Source: Odiellus spinosus
Lineage: Eukaryota > Arthropoda > Arachnida > Opiliones > Phalangiidae
Reading direction: 5' to 3'
Assembly: GCA_963920705.1 (NCBI GenBank)
Contig: CAWUCO010000271.1
Coordinates: forward strand, 62,001 to 126,000
DNA length: 64,000 bases
A program made the position numbers and the translations under genes. Positions 10,863 to 19,762 of this stretch are shown here, in pieces (position 1 is the stretch's first letter; each line of letters begins with the position of its first letter). The notes beneath the pieces are model-generated. The model was not told the origin of the DNA, did no database searches, and saw only the letters and a program-made list of their open reading frames with translations.

Positions 10863-11080
10863 CTCTTTTGCATTTTCTGAATCCTTGTGGTTAAGGGAAA
10901 ATACTTATACTCCGTAACGTTGATGGGAAATAACGAAGTGTGAATCAAATGCACGCTGTTTCTTCTACTCTTCCAATACTCTACATTACTTTTTATCATT
11001 GATTTTAAGAAGGGTTAGGTTAGATTATGTTACCTTAACGTCGGGGTCGGGGAGGTTAATTTTGGTTTCCCAACTTGTTT

Positions 11081-11668
11081 TAAATTAGATTTTTTTCCAA
11101 CATCAGATGCGCATTTTTTTATTCACAAATAGCCCGTTGTTTTTTAAACTCAAGAAACCTACCACACTTCAAAGAGAGTTTTCACGGCTATAATTTTCTG
11201 ATGATATCTTACACTAAGTATCAATATGTCTCAACTTTAGATTCTATTAACCAATTGCGTTTGAACTGGTTTTATTTACTCCGAGTAGAATAGATCTATT
11301 AACTAGAGTATAGTAGTAGAATTGTACTTAAATGATCCAAGCCACATTGAGTTTGCAGCAAGCCTAAGCTTGCTGCAAACTCAAGCTGGTATTAAACACA
11401 CAAAATTCTCTAAATTCTTAAAGAATTTCTTAAATATTATGTTTTGTATTTATTTAAAGTATCAGCTATTTTATTAATTAGATTAAATTTAGCCATTTTA
11501 ATATTTTTAATTATAATATAAATTCATATCGCGTTTCATTCCCTAAACGATATCACACCATAAGGCTCATTTACATCATTTCCAAAAAGGTAGTATATAA
11601 ACCGTTCGAAGGAATCTTTTAGTCGAGCGATGCAACCATGCAGTGGGGGAAAAACCCCCTTCTAGATG
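11081..11668 (-). mobile_element. C8, remaining upstream part after the C1 insertion
   Basis: Sequence starting TTTTTTTCCAACATCAGATG continues the minus-strand C8 copy broken at 8215, as shown by comparison with the uninterrupted C12 copy at 20.1-20.2 kb. It runs back through the GTTTGCAGCAAGCC block and the CTAAACGATATCACACC block to about 11668, where it is truncated. The hairpin end is missing. Confidence 0.6.
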
Positions 11669-13203
11669 TTTATTGAACACTAGACTATCATTTTTCTTAA
11701 GAGGTTTAACATTTTGTATCAATCCGCCTCTGCTTTAAATCTTATACACCAGTTCCCCTTGAACTGCTTAAAGTTGCACCGAGTATAATCGAAGCTATTA
11801 TTTAGTTCCCAGCGATTAATTAGAATTTTTACACAAAATCTCCATTTGCCTCTATTTTAAGTATAGATAGGTTGCAAGAGGGGAGTTATATGCCTTTTAC
11901 CTACGATAATAGTACCCCCCTCCCCCCCAACACTCGCATTCCCACGGCTTGGGGCATTGCAAATGAAGGCGAAAAAATCCCCACGTGCAACCTACTGTAA
12001 CGGTTTCTCTAGAATTCCTGAAAGGGGGTGGCCCAAGTCCAAGTAATTCAAATGGTCAACCGAACACAAAGAAATAAATAATCAATCAATTACCGATCGA
12101 CCAAATTATATGTAATCGTAAGTCCGATAACGAAAAGACAGGATCGTTTCCCTATTAAAGATTTAAGAATAACCCAAGGAGATTAATTAAACGAATAACA
12201 ATTTATTTAAAGATAATTACAATCGATTACATTCACTTACGAATTTAGCCATGGAAACAAGTAACATTAATCCTTGACCCGTACTAATTATCGCGCCATT
12301 AAAACTCATTAACTCTACCGCGTTTTGTTCCATCTTTTTCCTCCATTGTCGTCCAGCAAGCGAAGTGATCGAACTGATCAAAGTAATCGAACTGATAATG
12401 TCGAGCGGAGAGACAATCCTTTTATGGGTACATAAAAACAATAGGGCAGGCTTTCACCGTCAGGGATATAAAAACAATCTAGTGTCGCGTATTCACGTGA
12501 TTCGATGTTTTGGCCGGAAAATGGTTGAGCAGACGACGCGATATATGGGTATAGGTATATCGGCAGACGGAAAGGAGCCTACGATTCTGGGTAGTCCTAA
12601 AACCGTTACGCAATATAGTCGAAATTAATCCTCAAAATAAAAGTCTGGCGCGAATTTATGACATAACCAATCAGACTGAGCAACTTTACTTTGGGCATAC
12701 TAATGCACAAATCTAGGCAAGGAAGTCGATTAGACATTTATTGGCGTTTTGCGCGAGAAATTGCAAACATTAATGAAGAACTTACTGCAAATCCAGCGTT
12801 TCTCGTGAATTAAACCCGCGCGTACACGCGAAGTTTTTGCACGAAACACATTCGCAAAGTTCGCAAATGCGCGAGAAATCTAACTCATTTGCGAAGTTTT
12901 AGTGCATCCAGCTGTAGGCAGTATCGCAAACGCGCGAGAAATTGAAGAAATGAAATTGAAACCGCGTGCTAGAAACTTGTTTTTATAACCAAGTTCTAAT
13001 ACAGTGTTTCCAACTTCGCTACATGGTAACAGTTTATCCCGGTACCTTTAAGCTGATTCTCTTAATATTCAGTCGAAATGAAAAAAAAAATCATTTTCAA
13101 TGTCCATGTATACGCGTCATATAATCATCTCTATATCACTGTGAACGCGCCTTTACCGCTTATCTAAATTATGTCGTTTCAATCTTGGATACCCGTGTAA
13201 ACG
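11669..13203. other. Mixed C-family scraps and unassigned sequence
   Basis: 11680-11830 repeats the C-family leader block (AAGAGGTTTAACATTTTGTA ... AATCGAAGCTATTA). 11830-12650 has no repeat I can place. It holds a short minus-strand open frame at 12217-12441 whose end reads ..LLVSMAKF next to a perfect GTAAGT, so a first exon is conceivable but unsupported. 12700-13203 is rich in CGCGAGAAATT / TTCGCAAA motifs and ends in ATACCCGTGTAAACGCACCT. That is the inverse of the AAGGTGCGTTTACACGGG motif, so it is the inner flank of a diverged C copy on the minus strand; a related stretch occurs at 18.3-18.8 kb. Confidence 0.4.
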
Positions 13204-13631
13204 CACCTTTATATTTTTCAATCCACCCCAAGTTTGCAGCAAGCCTAAGCCTATACTGCCCGTTATATATTTGCTTTTTTGACTAAATAATATATATGGA
13301 AAATAGATTAGGGCGTGATGCCAACTCAAGCTGGTATTAAACGGTAAAAAAGACAGTGGTGAAGAAGCTCCCGATTGGGCAGAGAAACTAGTCGTCTAAT
13401 TTTTAAAAATTTTAAATAAATAAAAAAGTTTTTATTGTGCAATAAGTGGACCACTGTCTTTTTTACCTTTTTATGTACAAGTGCCGAGCGAAACTATTTT
13501 AAAGGTATTAAACGGTCACATTTCTCTTCACGTGTTTACAATTTTTTTTTGAATATCTTCTAAACTATCTCGAATTTTAAATTGATTTTTCGGTGATATT
13601 ATTAATAAGATTAACTTAAACCATTTTAATA
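13204..13631 (-). mobile_element. C-family fragment C10
   Basis: Starts TTTTTCAATCCACCCCAAGT and follows the family up to the ...CCATTTTAATATTTT block, where copy C6 begins in the opposite orientation at about 13632. It is itself interrupted by a small insertion at 13346-13503. The orientation and break point suggest that C6 inserted into C10. Confidence 0.65.
13346..13503. mobile_element. 158-base insertion with 13-base target duplication
   Basis: The C-family sequence GGTATTAAACGGT occurs at 13333-13345 and again at 13504-13516; elsewhere in the family it occurs once. The intervening 158 bases are therefore an insertion with a target duplication of retroposon length. The insert holds a perfect inverted repeat, GGTAAAAAAGACAGTGG (13344-13360) and its complement (13451-13467). 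Between these lies GAAACTAGTC (13384-13393), the same string that closes the hammerhead-like motif at 47.1 kb. A second GAGCGAAACTA lies near 13486. A PLE-derived or small self-cleaving retroelement origin is possible. Confidence 0.55.
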
Positions 13632-14345
13632 TTTTTACCTCCCCGACTGAACTTTAGTTAAAGGGGTGGTTTTACATTGATCATGTCTGTGTGTGCGTGT
13701 CCGTCACTTCCTTCGTAACCGGATGTCACGTGACCTAGCTCGTGGGGCCAAAAGTCTAGAGACGTAATCATGACAGCTTATCGTTCAATTCCGGTGAATT
13801 ACCTCCTTTAAGCGTGGCTCCCACATTGAGTTTCAGGTGTCGTGAAAAGATATACAACAGGACGTCTCCAATTGCATATTATCGCCTTCCACCATCCACT
13901 TTACGGTCGAACCTAGATGCTGAACAGCTGAAGGCGATTACAAGCAATTGGACGTCTCCCACTGTCATAATCACCTCCGACCATCCCCACACCAAGGTCC
14001 AACCTCCAGTTTCCGATCTCAGCGGGCTATACTAGCGAGGCATCCCTCACTAATACTTTCCACTTCAACCTTCCACTCTCCAAACATCGCCCCACCAATG
14101 GGTAAATTAGCGTTGCCTACCAAGTGCCTAGAGATCAAGAATCAACAAGACATTGAAGGGAGGCGGTTTTCCTCCCAACTTCATGGTCACATCACTCGAT
14201 TAATAAAACCCTTCGAAGGTTTTGTAGTATCTTTTTGGAATGAATGCAAATGAGCCTTAGGGTGTGATATCGTTTAGGAAAATGAAACGCAATATTAACC
14301 TATAATATAATTAAATATTTTAAAATGGTTTAAGTTTATCCTATT
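13632..14345 (+). mobile_element. C-family fragment C6, hairpin-side half
   Basis: Worn hairpin at about 13640-13672, the CTAGCTCGTGGGGCC and ACCTCCTTTAAGCGTGGCT blocks, CTCCGACCATCCCCACACC, and the ATGAGCCTTAGGGTGTGAT end. It is truncated where it meets the end of C3 at 14358. No gene-like half is present. Confidence 0.7.
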
Positions 14346-14393
14346 AATAATATAACCAAACAAGTTGGGAAACCTCCCCGACCCCGACGTTAA

Positions 14394-14442
14394 GGTAACC
14401 TAACCTAACCCAACCCAACCTAACCTACCCTAACCTTACCTA
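14394..14442. repeat. AACCT/AACCC telomere-like stretch
   Basis: About 48 bases of AACCTAACCTAACCCAACCC-type units close to the C3 terminus. Shorter versions on the other strand occur in C1 (about 11010-11030) and C2 (about 43375-43400). Since it recurs at the same point of each element it belongs to the element, and is not an interstitial telomere. The TTAGG-like unit is compatible with an arthropod. Confidence 0.6.
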
Positions 14443-14589
14443 AAATAAAAGATGAAAAGAAATGTAGAGTTGTGGAAGAGTAGAAGAAACAGCGTGCATT
14501 TCAATCACACTTCTCTATTTCCCATATAGGTTACGGAGTATAAGTATTTTCCCTTAACCTCAAGGATTCAGAGAATGCAAAAGAGTGTC

Positions 14590-14785
14590 CTGCGTTACCC
14601 ATATATATGCGGCAGGTGGTAGACTTTTTAATATACACACCAAATGAAATGTCCTGCGTTACCCATAATTATATGCGGCAGGGAATAGATTTCTTGATAG
14701 ACACACCAAATGAAATGTCCTGCGTTACCCATAATTATATGCGGCAGGGCATAGATTTCTTAATAGACACACCAAATGAAATGTT
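14590..14785. repeat. 62-66 base minisatellite, three units (C3)
   Basis: Three consecutive units of the C-family minisatellite, one more than in C1 and C2. A spurious repeated peptide (MRQGIDFLIDTPNEMSCVTH) arises because one strand lacks stops. I do not regard it as a gene. Confidence 0.85.
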
Positions 14786-16765
14786 TATTTTATAAGTAAA
14801 AATGTAAAATACAAGTTCTTGTAATATAAATTAACACTTGAGTATAGGCTGTACTGTGTGATTATCTTTGATAATCCACTGATTTGATAAGACGAAGAAT
14901 TTAGTCTGGGATGGCAAGGAAGACAAGGAATGAAAACGACGAAGATATGGTAGCAAGTTCCTCTTGGACAAACCAAGGAATATTGTAGACTGAATGTTCC
15001 ATTTACAACCCGTTGTCGGTAGATGATTGGTAATTACTTCCGGTACAATTTTCGTCTGAAATTCTTGATTTGACGTGCTAATAGAGGACCATTACTGATA
15101 TTCTCATCATACAAGTGAGCCCAGTCAATGGAAGAATCCAAGGATTGAGCTGGTTGAGAGGTTATTTTCCAAACCGGTTACAAGACGTTAGCTTCCACAC
15201 CTATGATAAAAAAATGTCTTAAAAGACTGAAAGTAGACTAATTTCCATACCGTTAGAATAGCTCCTTTTATGTTTACAATTACGAGGCCGTATGAAGAAC
15301 TGCCGAGCTTTTACTGACTGTAGGTATCTCATATGTCGAGTCCGAAAACACTAACTTCTTGCACATTTCAAATCTTCGTAGCCGGGCCGTCTCTTTCTTG
15401 TGATAAATGAAAGCCGTGTCGCTGCTCTGTTGACTTCAAATGGTGATAACATTCTATGCTGGTTGATTATCTCCCTTAAGTCACTATAGCTCTCTTTAGT
15501 CTGGTCTGGCCTCGTCTCCTCTCGTCTCGAAGATCACTGTACACGGCTTATTTCGATTATGAAAAAAATAGGAAATGTTTCTTGGTTTTATAGTGGAGAA
15601 AACTGAAGCCTATTTTTTTTCCAGCATCAGATGTCCATTTTTTCTTCAAAATTGTTGTTTTTTAAACACGGGAAACCTACTGTACTTTTGTTCCAGGAGA
15701 GTTTTCACCACTATCATTTTTCTTAAGAGGTTTAACATTTTGTATCAATCCGCCTCAGCTTTAAATCTTATGTCGTTTCTATCTTGGATGCCCGTGTAAA
15801 CGTACCTTTATTTAGATTCTTCAATCCACCCCAAGTTTGCAGAAAGCTTTAGCCTATACTGCCCGTTATACCTTTGCTTTTTGGACTAAATGATATATGG
15901 AAAACAGCTTAGCGCGTGTTGCCAACTCAAACTGGTATTAAACGGTCAAATTTCACTAAATTTTTGACAATTTCTTAAATATCTTCTAAACTATCTCGAA
16001 TTTTAAATTAATTTTTCAACTGAATTATTAATTAGATTAAGTTTAACCGTTTTGATATTTTTAATTATAAAATAAATTAATATTGCGTTTCATTTACCTA
16101 AACGATATCACACCATAAGGCTCATTTGCATTCACTTCATTAAGGTAGTATATAAACACTTCGAAGGGCTTTGTTAATCGAGCAATGTGGCCATGAAGTT
16201 GGGAGGAAAACCCCCTCCCTTCAATGTCTTGCTGATTCTTGATCTCTAGGCGCTTGGTATGCAAAGCTAATTTACCCATTGGTGGGGCGATGTTTGGAGA
16301 GTGGAAGGTTGATGTTGACCATATTAGTGAGGGACGCCTCGCTAGTATGGTCCGCTGAGATCGGACACTGGAGGTTGGACCTTGGTGTGGAGATGGTCGG
16401 AGGTGATTATAACAGTGGGAGACGTCCCATTGCGTATAATCGCCTTCAACTGTCCAGCATCGAGGTTTGACCGTAAAGTGGATGGTGGAAGGTGATAATA
16501 TGCAATTGGAGACGTCCTGTTGCATATCATTGCACGACACTTGAAACTTAATGTTGCAGCCACGCTTAAAGGAGGTAATTCCCGTTAAACGATAAGCTGG
16601 TATGATAATGTCTCTAGACTTTTGGCTCCACGAGCTCGGTCACGTGATATCCGTTTACACAGGATATCCGCTTACACAGGAAGTGACACACACAGACAGA
16701 CACACAGACACGACGAGTGTAATACCTCCCCCTGAACTAAAGTTCAGTCGGGGAGGTAAAAATTA

Positions 16766-17756
16766 CTACAGAGAAAAATGAGTCAGAAAAAAAAAAACTT
16801 TTGATTTCTAAACTAATATTTCAGTCACAACTCAGTAATAAAAATTAGAGTTCAGGTCAATGAAAATATACCAAAAATGTCCAAACAAATAATAAACGCA
16901 TCAAATAAATGATTCAAATTCAAAATTACTTCCTTACCAATAAATTGTATTCAAACGAATGAAACTTAATTTAAAATTTCAACGAGTCAAATCTCTAGAG
17001 AACAAACTTCGTCGAAGATTTCAAAAGAAATGAAACGATTTTACGTTCAATAAATTAAAATTTAGATAAGCAAGGTCAAGGTCCCTCAGTAAAATCATAT
17101 CGGCGTTAAGAAAACTAGAGTATTTGTTGACCAAGTAACGTCATTAGGCAAAATATTTGATCAAAATCAAGTTATGACCTCGGTATCGTCATATAACCGT
17201 AAATAAACATATTCAATAAACAATTAACGAATAAGCTTTCCGCATAACACGCTAAACTACGAACTGTGACGTACAATTTCGCTTTTTGGTGCTACACGAC
17301 CTACAGATACCTTATAAGCCTACGTCTAAAAACACGTTTTTTGGTGATAATGCTGTGAGTAAAGAATAGATGTTTCTCTTTTGGCCCTACCATAAATTTT
17401 TTATATTTTTTTTTCTGACAGGGCAGGCCTGAGTAAAAATATACCAAGTTGTGAAACAAACGTCATTTTACGTGACTCCACACTAGCTAAAATGTTACCG
17501 GAAATACACGACAGTAGGCATTAAAAGCCTGGTTCTATTATACTTAATTGGGATTAACATTAAATTCATGTATGAAAAAGTGTGAAACTAAAACTAGCAG
17601 TCATCACGAGATCCAATCACGTGATTCTTTTCCTCACTCTGTCTACATTTCACTCTTGGGTCAACCATATCATACATGGCTATTAAAACACGAGAAATTT
17701 CAATGTCAATCCGGTTTAAGAAAGTTCGTCAATTGTTAATTGTGGCATGACTAAAG
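16766..17756. other. No gene recognised
   Basis: AT-rich sequence with no repeat match inside the window and no coding motif. A short open frame at 17548-17739 (GLTLNSCMKKCETKTSSHHE) has no recognisable feature and is probably chance. Confidence 0.35.
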
Positions 17757-18290
17757 CCGGATTCAGACAGACCTATTTTCACGCTTTTCACGGTCACGCG
17801 CGAGGGGCAATGGGCAAACCACTCTTGGAATCAGGTGTACAAACTAAATGGAATCACGCGAATCGATTCGGAATCAGGAGAATCGATACGGAATCACGCG
17901 AATCGATTCGGAATCACGCGAATCGATTCGGAATCAGGAGAATCGATACGGAATCACGCGAATCGATTCGGAATCACGCGAATCGATTCGGAATCACGAG
18001 AATCGATACGGAATCACGCGAATCGATACGGAATCACGCGAATCGATTCGGAATCACGCGAATCGATTCGGAATCACGAGAATCGATTCGGAATCACGCG
18101 AATCACGAATCAATTCGGAATCACGCGAATTGATTCGGAATCACTGACAATCAAATGAATCTGGAATCAGGTGTACAAAATTTTTCTAGATTGGTTTGCA
18201 CCTCGCTCGCGCGTGCTAATGGTACTTCTATGAGTTCACGAGCGTGAAACGCGTAAAAACAGGTCTGTGTGTATCCGCGTTAACCTGGTT
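17757..18290. mobile_element. Possible MITE carrying a minisatellite
   Basis: The segment GGATTCAGACAGACCTATTT followed by TCACGCTTTTCACGG near 17758 has an imperfect inverted counterpart near 18240-18290 (CGTGAAACGCGTAAAAACAG then GTCTGTGTGTATCC). The core is a 20-base array flanked on both sides by a direct repeat, GGAATCAGGTGTACAAA (17828-17844 and 18163-18179). The imperfect terminal inverted repeats suggest a small non-autonomous DNA transposon. No clear target duplication was found. Confidence 0.35.
17848..18147. repeat. 20-base minisatellite with internal palindrome, about 14-15 units
   Basis: Tandem copies of GAATCACGCGAATCGATTCG with variants ACGCG / AGGAG / ACGAG and GATTC / GATAC. 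One unit near 18100-18118 is shortened. Each unit contains the palindrome GAATCGATTC. All three forward frames are open and give repetitive peptides such as SRESIRNHANRFGITRID. These are by-products of a stop-free repeat, not genes. Confidence 0.92.
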
Positions 18291-18559
18291 CGCTCTGCGC
18301 ATGTACACAATTTCGCACGAAATACATTTGCGAAACGCGCGAAAATTATAAAAAAATTAATTTGAAAATCCGTGCCAGTAATTAAAACCAAATACGCCAC
18401 TGTTTGCAAGTTTGCCAGAAGATTACGATATTTCCCCATACATGAAGCTGATTCTCCCAAGAATATAAAAAAAATCACATTGATATTTTCCATGCGTAAA
18501 GAGGTTTCCGACTTCAAATTTAGTGGTCTACTCATACTCGCGTGCTGGCGAACTCGATT

Positions 18560-19760
18560 TTACACGTGTCACAAATACACTGGAAACCTACTCTACTTCT
18601 GTTCGAGGAGAGTTTTCACGACTATCATTTTTCTTAAGTGGTTTAACATTATGCATAAATCCGCCTCAGCTTCAAATCTTATACACCAATTCCCCTTGAA
18701 CTGGTTAAAAATTCACCGAGTATAATCGAAGTTATTATTGTCTTATCTCTTATCTAAATTATGTTGTTTCAATCTTCCATACCCGTGTAAACGCACCTTT
18801 ATTTAAGTTCTTCAATCCACCCCAAGTTTGCACCAGAGATAAGCCTATACTGCCCGTTATACCTTTGCTTTTTCGAGTAAATGATATATATGGAAAATAG
18901 CTTAGGCGCATGCTGCCAACTAAAACTGCCATTAATCGGTCAAATTTCTTTAAATTTTTGCATAAATTCTCAAATAACTTCTAAACTATCTCGAATTTTA
19001 AATTAATTTAATTAATTAGATTAAGATGAACCATTTTAATATTTTTAATTATAATATAAATTAATATTGCGTTTCATTTCCCTAAACAATATCAAACAAA
19101 ATCACCCCATGAGGCTAATTTGCATACGTTCCAAAAAGATACTATATAAACCTTTCGAAGGGCTATATTAATCGAAGTAACCGTGCGTGATGGCCATGAA
19201 GTTAGGGGGAAAACCCCCCCCCTTTCAATGTCTTGCTGATTCTTGGTGGGGCGATGTTTGGAGTCAGTGGAAGGTTGATGTGAACTGTACTAGTGGGGGA
19301 CGCCTCGCTAGTATGGAACGCTGAGATCGGAAACTGGAGGTTGGACCTTGGTGCGGGGATGGTCGGAGGTGATTATGACAGTGGGAGACGTCCTCTAGGC
19401 TTGTAATCGCCTTCGGCTGTTCAGCATCGAGGTTCGACCGTAAAGTGGATGGTGGAATGCGATGATGTGCAATGGGAGACGTCCTGTTGTATGTCTTTGC
19501 ACGACACTTGAAACTCAATGTGGCAGCCACGCTTAAAGGAGGTAATTCCCCGGAATTGAACGATAAGCTGGTATGATTACGTCTCTAGACTTTTGGCTCC
19601 ACGAGCTAGGTCACGTGACTTCCGTTTACACAGGATATCCGCTTACACACACAGACAGACACACAGACAGACACACAGACACACAGACAGACAGACACAC
19701 AGACACGACCAGTGTAACACCTCCCCCTGAACTAAAGTTCAGTCGGGGAGGTAAAAATCA
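18560..19760 (-). mobile_element. C-family element C4, truncated
   Basis: Hairpin at 19720-19752 with a long ACAGACAC microsatellite (19643-19708) inside it. It then follows the family down through ACCCGTGTAAACGCACCTTT (about 18780) and the leader block, and stops near 18560 before the TATA region. The bases below 18560 (to 18291) are unassigned and contain TTTGCGAAACGCGCGAAA-type motifs shared loosely with 12.7-13.0 kb. Confidence 0.7.
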
Positions 19761-19762
19761 AT

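Larger units (their letters stand above)
8216..11080 (+). mobile_element. C-family element, long copy C1
   Basis: Complete-looking composite. In order: hairpin (8221-8254), TG microsatellite, the block running through CTCCGACCATCCCCAC, the AATATTAATTT-rich part, GGGGTGGATTGAAGAAT near 9085, and an AAGTGCGTTTACACGGG motif near 9108. A 640-base extra block is closed by a second AAGGTGCGTTTACACGGG at 9751. Then come the TATA box, open frames, AATAAA near 10728, two minisatellite units, and the end GTCGGGGAGG ... CAACTTGTTT. It matches C2 (40.7-43.5 kb) along its whole length at about 95-97% by eye. It lies inside C8. The two ends share an ACCTCCCCGAC core in inverted orientation. No transposase or RT is seen. 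Confidence 0.8.
14358..16765 (-). mobile_element. C-family element, copy C3, both halves joined
   Basis: Contiguous copy read from the hairpin (16724-16757) down to the AACAAGTTGGGAAACC end at 14358. It lacks the 640-base extra block of C1 and C2, giving about 2.4 kb, so the two halves belong to one element. TATA box at 15586-15592. The open frame reads ..PDQTKESYSDLREIINQ.., ..LSPFEVNRAATRLSFITRK, RRPGYEDLKCARS and, beyond, SLDSSIDWAHLYDENISNGP. The protein-level pattern of C1 is therefore conserved, with a few interruptions. Polyadenylation signal (TTTATT on plus) near 14785. Confidence 0.75.

Noticed and set aside
12217-12441. Minus-strand open frame ending next to a perfect GTAAGT
   Set aside because: No motif, no downstream exon found, no repeat support; a single donor-like hexamer is not enough.
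14394-14442. Interstitial telomere of TTAGG type
   Set aside because: The stretch is short and recurs at the same point of each C element, so it belongs to the element.
14607-14795. Repeated peptide MRQGIDFLIDTPNEMSCVTH
   Set aside because: Arises from the C-family minisatellite on the strand opposite to the family gene; unit number varies between copies.
17747-18158. Three overlapping plus-strand open frames rich in ESRESIRNHANRFG
   Set aside because: Stop-free 20-base minisatellite read in all three frames.
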